64,000 nt of DNA, taken from positions 186,001 to 250,000 of the forward strand of contig JAPWFG010000020.1 in the NCBI GenBank assembly GCA_028015205.1, given 5' to 3'. A model generated the notes under the pieces. The model did no database searches and was not told the origin of the DNA. It was given only the letters and a program-made list of their open reading frames with translations. This document shows, piece by piece, positions 48,995 to 61,800 of the stretch; within the stretch, counting starts at the first letter, position 1; every line of letters begins with the position of its first letter. A program made the translations under genes and the position numbers. This stretch comes from Mytilisepta virgata (taxonomy: Eukaryota; Mollusca; Bivalvia; Mytilida; Mytilidae).

Positions 48995-49711
48995 TTAAAT
49001 TCAGAATGCGAATTTCTTAATATGTAAGGGTGTATTGGCTATGTCAAAATATATTTTTTTGTTTTTGAATCTTTAAATTGTATACCTGTTAAAACGACTC
49101 ATGCCACACACAATGTTTACAGACTTTTCCCGTAGCTATAGAATCTATCCGTATTTCACCCAGAATCTTTATCTTGCCCAACACCTGGATTTTAAAATTT
49201 AGCAGGGTAACAGGAATTATTATTCAAGTTTAGCTCAAACTAATATTTAAAATAAAACCAATTCATATAAAAAGTGTTATAAGGAACGAGACCCTTGCAG
49301 AACACAGAATTGAAAACACCTAAACCTTATGCAGGGGCGTGCAAATTGGTACGTTCGCTACTCAGTTACAGGCTAGGTATGGTAGGCAGATCAACATAAG
49401 ACTTACAGTGTGATAAAAGGGAACACCCAGATAAAAAATAAACTCTAAAAAAGGCTGCTTCGTATCTCAGTGATGCTATTTATAATGCTTGCATTTTAGG
49501 ATAAAGTCTAAGTTTATCCTAGTTCTAGATCTGTAGAAGAAATCAAATTACAATAGAAAGAACTGCAACAATTAGAATATATTTAATATTAATTGACGAC
49601 TTACGAAACAATAAAACAAATTAAACATACAAATAACTCTAACAATTATTATTAAAGCACATTTTTCATTTAAAATTATTTTTAGTCTAGTATAGGAAAA
49701 GTTTCTCAGTC

Positions 49712-49717
49712 TTTATT
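49712..49717 (-). promoter_or_regulatory. Poly(A) signal of gene C
   Basis: TTTATT reads AATAAA on the minus strand, 35 bases past the gene C stop. Confidence 0.65.
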
Positions 49718-49751
49718 ATTCTGATCATTTATCGTGTTAAAGTGGCATCTT

Positions 49752-49813
49752 CTACCATGTTGTCAATTTTAATGTGAAAGTTGTTCCATCCGTTGGCAAA
49801 AATTTGTCTGAGG
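49752..49813 (-). CDS. Gene C exon 10, end and stop
   Basis: Phase 1 in. SDKFLPTDGTTFTLKLTTW then TAG, the usual ending of the family. Confidence 0.92.
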
Positions 49814-52800
49814 CTGAAAAATAAAGAAAATACTAATTAGAATCGACAGATCAAAGGAATCGGTTTACCTACAAAGGCAATAGGATATTCAGTAATTCCT
49901 CATTCATCTTGTAAAACGATATATTTCGGATCGGGTATTCAAACTAACGTAAACTGATGAAGAGGACAAATATACCTAAGGAGCAAATCAAAAAACGTAA
50001 TCCATTGGACAGACAAACCCGGAAGACAAATGAACAACCACAAGCAGAACAAATAAACACTGAAAACTAAAAAACAACGAACAACACGAACTCCTATAAA
50101 AACCAGGAGTGAACTCGGGTGCTCAGGAAGGGTAAGCAGTGCCTGTTCCGAATACGGCACCCGTCGTGCAGTTCACCAAAGTCAACACGTCATCTATATA
50201 ACGAAAAGTGAAATTAAATGATTACTAGGTTCTTTTTTGTTTTTACGTAGTAGCCCTTGAATGAAGTCCGCTTCATTATACCCCCGCAAACAAAGTTTGG
50301 GGGGGTATATAGGAATCACCTTGTCCGTCCGTCTGTCTGTCCGTCTGTCCGTCTGTCTTGTAAGCGCAACTCCTCCTAGATCGCTCAATGGATTTCAACG
50401 AAACTTTACAGAAAGGAAGCACATCATCCAAAGATGTGCATGAAGAAAAATCTTTGCTTTCCGATATCACACAAGGGAGATAATTGGACTTCTATTTTTT
50501 TTTGGCTTATACATTATATATGAACCTCGTAAGCGCAACTTCTCCTAGGCCGCTCAATGGATTTCAACGAAACTTTACGGAAAGGAAGTACATCATCCAA
50601 AGATGTGCATGAAGAAAAATCTTTGCTTTCCGATATCACACAAGGGAGATAATTGGACTTCTATTTTTTTTGGCTTATACATTATATATGAACCTCGTAA
50701 GCGCAACTTCTCCTAGACCGCTCAATGGATTTCAACGAAACTTTACAGAAAGGATGTACATCATCCAAAGATGTGCATGAAGAAAAATCTTTGCTTTCCG
50801 ATATCACACAAGGGAGATAATTGGACTTCAAAGCGGGGGATATCCTTTGTGAGCTTTGCTCACAGTACATCTAGTATTAGTACAGAAACAGATCGGAGAG
50901 GAGAGGAGCACAGTTGGTTCCCATTGGAATGCCGATTGTTTGTTGAAAAATTAGACTCCCAAATTCAACAAATATGTTGTCTATGAGAAAATCTAACATG
51001 TCTGTAATTTCATCTTCAGAATACTTTTTGTCAGAATTAGAGTGGTTCTTCACGAAATAAGCCTTTTCTCTACCTAAAACTAGAAATTTATACCTGCGTG
51101 TGCCATTGTTCTTGAAAAAACATTAATGAACTAGTTGTTTTAAGCGATCTTTTAATTGAAAATGTGGTAGTGTCGAATGTTATGCGGTTGCATGTAGCCA
51201 AAGATTTTGATTTTAGATATTGTAGTAAATGTTTTGATTTTTTAAGAATCCACATGATTGACGCCACTGTTAGATATGATGTTTCGCAGTAATTCTGAAG
51301 GCCCTCTTTAATACATGTCAATATGAATGTTAAAATCTTTGAAAGAGGTTTTGTAGCTGACCCAGCTATGTACCTTTGTTTAAACGGATTCTTATGTAGT
51401 TTAGGAATCTAATAAAGAGCACGAAGGTCCATTTCTTCACCCTTTGTATAAATACCAAAGGAATTAAGAACGGTCTTGTGGTTATCAAGGACTTCCTGAT
51501 TAGTGAGTGTGGTCAGTATATAAGTTGGGTTACCCGCAGTGTTATCTATTCCCAGCTCGTTTCAAAATAATAACGAAGTTATTGGGGGCTTTGTTCGCTG
51601 GAACAACTACATATTTGTCATGGAGGAGAGTCAAGTTTTCCATAACTTTAGGGTATTAAATGATGGATGTAGCGTTAGTACTCAGACCGTTGGAGGTTTT
51701 TAATTCGTAGTTGCATCCTTCACCCACTCCGAAAGTGTGTCAGCAGGTTCCTGTTCCTTTGAAGTCCATTTTCTGGTATAGTCTTCAACAGAATCCATCA
51801 GCAATTTGAAATTATATTTCCAATTAATTGGCTGAGGTTCTTGGTATTTGGGACCTTTAGCTAGCATATTTTTTAGCTTTTGATTATCAACTAGATTAAG
51901 ATCTCCAGTGGTAACATGAACTATAATTGAATGGAGATGTCGAACAGGAGCAGTCAGGGGGTTTAGACTTGAGGTCATCGGAATTAAGGTCCCGCAATGC
52001 CCGCTCGTAATGGAAAATTTTATTTGCAATGGGTTTTGTATTAGAATAAGAAATATGTCGTACAGTGTACATATATATAAGAATAAGAAATAGGTGGGAC
52101 AGTGAAACTTGATAAATTGTATAGTCCCATGGTCTTGAACTTTTTGAACTGGGTATACATTTGTATTTTAAATTCATCATTCAATATTACATGTAATTTT
52201 GATTTTTTTCATTTTTGTTTATCCTGACACCTGTAACGACAGGTTTTCAACTGGTAGCAACTGCACCTACTAATATTTAAAAATGCTAACTTACCTTTCG
52301 GTAATGGTTTGTTCTCAGAATCTAGCAGTTGCCAAAACTGTCTATCTATAGAGTGTGCAGTCATTCCACAAACGGTTTCTATGAATTGTCCATAAGTAGT
52401 TGTGACACTTTTGAAGCTAAAATGAAAGCAAAGAGATTTAATCAGTATTCCTTTTAGCTTGAAATTGCAGGTCAGTGATCATGAATATGTTCTAAAGGGT
52501 GTCTAGTCATTGCGTACCTACCATTTCGTACCATAACACTTTCGTACCAACCATTTCGTACCATTGTCATTTTCTAATGAAAACAATTTCGTACCTACCA
52601 TGTCCTATATACTTGTGATCCATTTCGTACAGCAACCGGTTCGTACCTTATGTAAAAATCAGTTTTATGTAGATTTATTTATAGATATTGAAATATGTTA
52701 GGACCATGTTTATGTATAAAAGTTTTGAGTTTTTTGTCTTGACACATGACAAAAGGAAAGAAATATCCTGCGGTCGGGTCAATTAAAAAGATGTTCTTAC

Positions 52801-55800
52801 TATTTTGCATCGGGCACGAGGATGACATGCAAGTTAATTGCAGCTCCTTGTAATATTTTATCAAATTTCTACTGTCTAACCACATACATATAATTATGCA
52901 TCTACCACCCACCTAACCATGCAGCACCGTCCCTTGTGCCGCCTGCCGTTAAGGTAAATATATATAGACTAGTTGCTGAATAATCTATTCACTAACATAA
53001 TCTTTCTCTTTCTAGAGGTGTGCCTGAGATGAATTATAAACATTTTTTTTTGTTCATCATTTCCCTTACAAGTATATTATGTATATTTGAAAACTGTGAA
53101 GTTTTTAATGTGTACTATTTGTAACTATGTTTACTGTATTGGTCTATTATATGTGGAAAGTAATAATATATATTGTATTATGCTGCTTGTGAGCCATTTT
53201 AATGGAAAATGAACATCTTCTTCTTGTAGTCATATAATTACAATATAGTACGAAAATATTGAATATCCATGCGAATTTCCTTATGGTACGAAATAGTGTC
53301 GAATATCTATTATTTCCCTTACAGTACAAAAAAGGTTTTGAATATCTATTTGATACCCATATGGTACGAAATAATCATGATAATATCCCTATGGTACGAA
53401 ATGGTAATGAAAATCCAAAAGGTACGTATAATCGTCTTAAGTTGATAATATCCATTTGGTACGAAAAGGTTGATATTTCCGCCGGTCTTGGTACGAAATA
53501 GTTCTATCAAAAAATATATATGGTACGAAATGGGACAAGGCTTTGGTACGAAATAGTAAATTTATGGTACGAAATGGCAAATTCTGGTACGAAATGATTA
53601 TAAACCTTCTAAAACGTTACATCACAGTGACTGTAATCTTAATCTAAAAAAGAAAAGGGTTTGTTGATATCACACAATAAAGTTATTAGCCAAACATTTT
53701 ATACAAATAAAAAAAGGAATATCAGCAAAACAATAACTAAGCAACAATTCTCGTTAAAATTAAGGGGAAATTAAAAGCCCAATGGCAAAGAAAACACGCA
53801 CAAGATATGCTTAAAAAAAATGGAACAAAATCAAAACTTTTAAAAAAATTGAAAAGAGATATCTCCTTGTCACTTACGATTAAGAAATGCAAGGCAGCCA
53901 TTGCTTTGTTGAAGATTTTAATATGGGTAACATTATTTGAGCAAAATTGTATCCCAAGCGTTATCGATTGGTAAAATTTAAGCATTTAATATTACACATG
54001 TTAAAATCTAATTTGGCTGCCATGAATTATTTAGATTCTAATATGGCTGCTGACTTATTTAGATTCTAATATGACAAAAACGGAAAATGGTAAATGAAGC
54101 GGTAATAATAGACTTTTCAAATGATAGCCATTTTGATTTTGCAGCTTGAAGAAATGAAATTGAAAACAATAGAAAAGTAAATAAAATAACTTTGAAAATC
54201 AAAGTTAGTTTTCTTTAGATGTTAGCAAAAAAAGTCCATACATTTGTCTGACACTTCGCTTGATGAGATTCAAAGGGAACGGCGGTGTAATTTTGACTCG
54301 ATGGTATATTTTAATAAATACTAGAATGTGAAATTACATGTACATGTATGTCTCTGTAACTATGCTCGGCCTAAATAAGGGGATAAATATACCTAAGGAG
54401 CAAACCAAAAAAAACGCAATCAGTTAGACAGACAAACCCGGGAAGTCAAATGAACAACCACAAACACAACAAATCACTTGAATATCGGATAAGCTGAGAA
54501 ACGTAGACGCCATATGCAGACGATGATGGTATATTGCTACTCAAGAAGGAAAAGTTAACAATAGGAACGTTATCACGTTTGTCATAAAGTTCTGTCTTCA
54601 AATGTTCCTCATTGCCTATTTCAAGAAACAAATCCAAATATGAAACGGACTTCAATGTATCTGTAGTGTCCTTAATTTCAAACAGGGGTAGATGAGATAT
54701 AGAAAGTCTTGGAACATGTGAACATTCAAACAATACTCCAACGCAGTACCGTTTAAAGCAAATTTCACTAATTTTAGTACAAAATCCGAAACAACATTAA
54801 CCGGAAGATAAAGTCTCCTAGAAACATATAGCATGATGATCAGGAACCCTGCTGTTTAAATTCAGACAATGCCATATATAAAGCTTATTACAATGCCCCT
54901 GTCATAAATCGAGGCTAGCACTAATTTCATAAATGGCTTTGAATACAAAAGTATACACCAATAAAACTTTGCATAAGAATACCATTTCATTTAAGGGGGA
55001 AAATACCTAAATGAAATACACTACCATACCTAAATGATGGATCTGTTCCTTGCAGATTCTTCAATACGTCATACAGCGACTGCCCTTCGTGCAGAGATGC
55101 ATCCCAAATACGTTGGAAATGATTTGTTATACTATTTATAACTGTTATTTTCACCTGAAGCGCTTTTTGGGTTGCTTGGAAAACTAACAAACAGAACAAT
55201 CCTTCATTTTCATCACTGACTTAATTAAGCAGGTGCCTTTTTTCCCCAAATAAATATATTGCTTATATTACAAGAATACCATGATTAATGTATGAATGTC
55301 AATGAAGAATATCAGACCACCGAATTTAAGGATGTTCGCTGGTCATGTTTTTTAATTTTGTCAGATGTTCAGAATCATCTGGTTTTATCCATTTGTTTGC
55401 CATAAATTATTTTTCCCGCTAACACCCATTTTTCTTTTCATAAATCTTTTGCATGCGGAATAATAAGCCATTTGTAAAAATCTTATAAAACACTTGTTAT
55501 TATTTAATGGTTTTTGAGAAATAAAACTTGTCAATGATAAAGCTATGTAAAATCAAGAGAGCACATTTTTCCCGCCAAATTTTCAATTGCTTATATCTCG
55601 AAAACAAGCACACGGACCTATAATTTTTTTTTCGCTCTTTTAGTTCCTTTATCAATCCACTATCAATATTTACCAGTGTTATGAAAAGTTTGTTATTTTG
55701 AAACTGAGCAACGAGCATCCTTAAATTGCATAATATCGAAAATGAAAAATGATTAATATTCATAGACACGTATGATTTTAAGATACTTTATAAATTTTGT

Positions 55801-58800
55801 TAAAAGTAGGGTTTCAATTCCGTGAGGCAAAGTGGACTTTAGATTTTGGATAAACGGTTAGGCCAATTTGCTTATATTGCTTACAAAGTTTTGGTTTTTA
55901 TTTTATTTCTTTTTTTTTTTTTTTTCTTTTTTTTTTTTTTTTGGCTTTCCAAAGTTTTGGTCTTGAGTATACCTGAACGTTCAGACAGAAATGCACACAG
56001 TACGAAAAGAATACATGTGTATAATCTGAGTTTATTTTTTATACAATATTATAATCAAAATGAACAAGTTAAGATCCAGAGTATTTGTCAACATCCAATT
56101 AGAAGCAACATTTTGAAAAGTAAATAATAACTAGAGGTTCTCGTTAATGTTAATTTTTTCCACCCATAATGACTTAAATATATGCATATAGTGTTTTGTT
56201 TTAATTTAACGAAGGTTATTTAAATTTGATACGTTTTACAATGTGTATTGTGTTTAAAATCTATTCAAACTATTTATCTTATTTGATACATATCGTAAAA
56301 GTACATTATATATTACCGGGTTTGTCTTCCACACATGGAGTCTTTCCGACATCGAGGTATGACTTTTTTGCAATCGCCGGAAGAACTGACAGGAGAACTG
56401 AATTGCCTGGATTCATCGAGCGGTCTGATGTAAGTAGAACACTGTTTTATTATTAAAAAACAAGACTACATCTGCCTATTAAACATCGTACAACCGAATG
56501 TATAATTTGGTCAAAAACCGACTCATATTTTTTACGACCAGTCGTACATGTATATCTGCTCGTGATATATGATTGCCATCTAATGGTACCTTGTTACATT
56601 CCCAAAGCATAACTGCAACGAGCTGAGACATGAAAACTGCACATACTTTTTATGAAAAAGTATTCTCAGTTTGATTGTCATATTAAAAACTTATCGAGGA
56701 TTGAAAAAAAGGAAATAAATAGACATTTTATTCAAAATCCAAAATTTAGAGAAAACAACTTAAGACAATTTTATTTGGATTATATCTATTAATTTGAGTC
56801 AATAAAGAACCATTTCATTAAAAAAATAAAGAAATTAAAACAAAACTGCAAAAATTCTAACTCTGTAACGCATGCCAACAGCGGCGTTTGATTGTATCCG
56901 TCGGGTTTCAATCAAAACGATTAAGGGTGTTACAGAAGTCTCCAAACTACACGAATTTTTTGTATCATTTTGGCATGTATCTCACTGTTTTGTGTGTTAA
57001 TTTTAGAACTAACGTGTCCAGTATAAATGAAATGCATTTTTTAGCACTAGAATAGACGTTGATATCTACGTATTCAGTGTTAACCCTGGTATGCATGGTA
57101 AGTATATGAAATGTTAATGTCACCGAGAGTGAAGTGAACATGAGACCCAAATTGTAACCACTTACGTGTTATCAATAATAAACTTCCAAGGGGAATTGGA
57201 AATGTATTTTAAAAATAATTGAAATGGCAACCAATTTGTGTCTATCAACTTGAAACTTTAAAGGGAAATGCTGGTGTTAAAGCGTATATTATATTTATTC
57301 GCACTGTCCATAATACAATGAAAATCATTGACGTCACAGGGAGGAATCATAATTAAGATGCAACCTACAATAAAATGATTTTCCAGTGGGAACCAACTGT
57401 GCTCCTCTGCTCGCCGATCTGTTCCTCTACTCATATGAAGCGGATTTCATTCGGGGGTTACTATGTGAAAACAAAAAGAGGCTAGCCCAATCCTTTAATT
57501 TCACTTTTCGTTATATAGATGACGTGTTGTCGTTAAATAACGACAAATTCCAAGACTTTCTACATCTTGTCTACCCCGGTGGGCTTGAAAATGAGGATAC
57601 TACAGATACACGAAAGTCCGCTTCATATTTGGATTTGTTTCTTGAAATAGACTATGAGGGACATTTGAAGATAAAACTTTATGACAAACGTGATGACTTC
57701 GGCTTTCCTATTGTTAAGTAAAGTCAAGAAACACCAATGGGATATTCGATTGAAAGAAAAATCGTAACAACTGACAAACTCCGGAGAACAACGAAGACAA
57801 GACCAAAACAATACATGCACTACAATTAAAAACTAAAAACATATGAACAACATGTTAATTTTCCCTTCTTGAGTAGCGATCTACCGGCGTCGCCTGCATA
57901 TAGCGACTACGTTTCTCAGGTTATCCGATTTTCGAAGGCATGCGTGAGTTGCCCTGACTTTTGACAAAGAGGATTGGTGCTGTCACGGGGGCTTCTTAGT
58001 CGGGGTTTTGTCGGGGATGAGTTGATGTCATCACTTAGGAAATTTTACGGTCGTCGTCGCGGATTGATTGGCCGTTGTGGTGTTCTAGTGTCTTAGATGG
58101 TGTTGGACCTGTTCCCGCTGTCGTGGCGTTTCATGTTCCTCCACCGATTTGTGACTTCCCCCTAATTGGCTTTGTTGGACTTCGCGACGGGTGCCGTCGT
58201 TGGAGAAGTGGCTTCTTGCCCTTCCTGCGCACCTGGGTTCACTCCTCGTTTTTATGTGAGTTCGTGTTGTTCATTGTTTTTCAGTTTTCTGCGTTTATTT
58301 GTTGTGCTTGTGGTTATTCATTTGTCTTCCCGGGTTTGTCTGTCCAATTGCTCCTTAGGTATGTTTGTCATTTTTATTGTGCCAAAATGAAGAGCATAAA
58401 AATGAGCAAGATGAAATTTAACCCACTCCGTTATACTGTCAAATGTTTTAAGATTAAAGTTTCATTTATTTTTTAATTTTTTGGTATATATACGTACCTG
58501 TTATATTTTTTATTAAGAATGAAATACCCGCATCGGCTTTCGATTTTTCTTCACTGGCAAATATCGCCTAAAATGAACTTATCTTGTAAATTTTATCATC
58601 AAATATAATTTTTTACACTGTATTACACATGTAGCCAATACGACGTCAGGCTCTATTTGCTATTCTAATTAACTCTGGTAAGGATAATAACATAATTCAA
58701 ATAGAATCATAGAAAAATTCTACTTTTCCACAAGCTTGGAAATTGTGCAGGTGCAATAAGATATAAAAGAGAAACATAATAGTGGAACATCGTCGATCAA

Positions 58801-61800
58801 AAATATTTTTCGCAAATACTCTGTTTGTAATGAATTTCAAACTGAAATTATGCAATTAAAAAAATCAGCTGTATTTTTATGTCCTTTATTTTTTCTGAAG
58901 CATCATGTGCTGTGTATCTAGTATTGGCTAACACCGTAAACCTTTTTTACATTATTATTCATACCTGGATTGCCAGTGCTGTAGAGTATTCATTTCCAAA
59001 CAATTCGTTATTGTCCTGTTGTCCAAGAATATAATCAAGCGCTGCTTTGGATTGAACAGAGTATACCGGATTGTTTACGCATCTATAAGCCAAATAAACC
59101 ATCGCTGCTTCATCTAAATTTTCAATCGATATAAATAAGAATCATAATTATTACCAAACCTGATTTGTAAAACAAAAAACTATGGGCATTCAAATATTAT
59201 TATCATTATCAAGTACATGTATCTGCATTATAGATGCATGAAATTTCCTTTTAATGTCTAGAAAACTGCGAAACAGATTAAAGATAAAACTGCAAAAAAA
59301 TCTGAAATTTGGTGGTTTTTTTCAAGATGGTATTTTCCAAAGAACGTCCTAGAGACCGTCAATGTAAATATGTTAAAATATGAACAAAAAGGGGATAGAC
59401 AGACGAAGAAATCATTTATAAAAGAAACTATAAATGAAAACAATACTTTATCTTCATATATTTTTAATTCTTACATAAATGTTAAAATTCCTTATTACAC
59501 ATTTCTTAACATTCACGCATGCACGTGTGAAAAACACGTGGATATTGGAAATGCGTCGCTGATATACATGTAACTGTATAAAATACATGGATGTATATCC
59601 ACAATATTACAAACTGCAGAACGTTTTGTTTATTTTAAATATATATTCTGAATTAACTTACCAACACCAAAGGTATAGTGTCCAGGAGAGGCAGATATAT
59701 CCTGTAAATAAGCAACATCAACCGAGGCGTTTGCATTACATAATGCCAGTATTACTAGTGCGTAGGCGAATTTGTTGTTCTGAAAATGTTGTGTAGAGAC
59801 AACAAGATGACTCTGCAGTTTATCTATTAAGTTGTGTCCATAAAAATTTGTTGGATCTTGACAGGTAGCAGTAAGTCCTAGGACGTAATGTGCTAATTTC
59901 CCATGGCCCCACGAAGGATTAGATAATGTTATATCTCTAAACAAATTAATGATAAAACATGAAAGTACTTCTACATTCAAAATAGGGAAAATCTACAATC
60001 CTTTCTGTAGTTAGATATAAAGGTCATTTTACTAATGCCTACGTACTCTACCGATGTTTGCTACGTACATGTATAACATTACATTACAATTGTAGCCCTA
60101 CACTTGATCACTTATTCAACGAAAATTAAATCATTTTTTTCTTTGTAGTAATACTATGTGGACTACAGATAGTCAAAGGACTGTTGTGAAGCTGCAGACA
60201 TTTTGTGTAACTTAAAAATATTTATAAATAATGGCGCTATCTACTGTCAAATGATTTCTCCAACACCAATATGCCTAAAAACTACATGTAGTTGTGACAT
60301 GTCCGACAAAAGTTGTTTTCTATTTGTAATATATTGAGTTACATTAAGAGCGGTGAAATAATGTGATTTTCGAGTGAAAGAAAATCCGATATTTCACATA
60401 TGGGTGGGATACATATATTATAAGATTTCACCATGACCAGTTAGCATGAAATTTTTTTTTAAAGCATAAGTCATATAAACACTGCTTGTTCAAACCGTGT
60501 AAAGTAAATTTGTATGATAAATAAAACATCTGATCGGAAGATTCCATTATCGCTATTTACCTTTAGTTAGTTTATTTCATAAACACAGCGCTGGTAAATC
60601 ATATGTAAATGCTGTTGAAGGTAACTAAATGTTTGGTGTTAAAAGAAGAACTTTAGAGGCGTGATAAGGTACATACTGACTAAGTGCAGAGAGTAAATCT
60701 AAATTCATTTGTTTGACGCTGATGTAAGTGCTGGGGTCGTCTTTTGAAAACCAAGCGTCGTTTGCTAAATGAAGTGCAATAACAGCTTCAGCCTCTGACC
60801 TCTCGCCCCATCCCCATTCTTTATTTCTTTGTTTCAGAAGCATTTGAACTCCATCTTGCAAAGCACATTTCCGCACTGTAATACAGAATGATCCATGTAC
60901 GCAGCATAGACGATGTTTACGTTAATTTTGAAAACTGGCTTAGTATGGATTGTTATATCATTTCTTTTTACTCTTATAGAAATAAGAATACATAACTTTC
61001 AGAGCTGATGACCTTCATGAGTTATAAAAGTGTCATAGCAAATTACATCGATTGTGTTTAAAATGCATTTTACATAAATTGAATTAAAACAAACAAAATG
61101 GTTTTTTTTCACAGGATTTCCGAGAAATTATTTTTCTTTTTAAGAAAACGGTTTTTATAGAGTTTGATTTTTCATTACATAGATCACGTATCTTATACCG
61201 ACATTGCTGTTTTTAACACACAAAATATAGTGCAGTATATTTGGGGGGTTTTTACTTTACAACCTTGAAAATGTCAGTTATCTACACATGTACATACATT
61301 GCTCGCCATCCAGTCCTTGTTGACTACACGGAGTAGGGATAACGTTCCCTGAAATATACACAATTTGTTTCTAAGAATTACATTAGTGTTAACATATATT
61401 TTGGCTATTTTTGTATTTGCATCTAAATCAAATACTTCCAAGATGAAGCAGGACAATATGCGTTCCTATTAACTGATTGTTTCAAAGAATATCTCGTACA
61501 TTGGACTTTGGATATCCAAAAACACAAGTACAAAAACAAAAACATTGTGAGCAATAAAACAAAACGGGCCTGAACAGTTTTAGCAAAAAATGCAGCCAAA
61601 AGCACAGAAAATAAAATGTGTAAATCAGGAATGCAGGAAAAGATTCAGTATACTTGGAAATTATGGTAAGATTAGACGAAAGGCGATAAATATATATTCT
61701 CACATCGATACCAGTTGATTATCGGATTTATCTAATCGAGATAGTTTAATTATCGAATTTCATGGTCCGAGCCTTGTTGAGGAATTTAAAATTCGATAAC

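Larger units (their letters stand above)
47243..49751. other. Spacer between genes C and B
   Basis: Holds the 5' flank and UTR of gene B, the 3' flank of gene C and a reverse-transcriptase relic (48390-48994). No other gene was seen. Confidence 0.6.
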
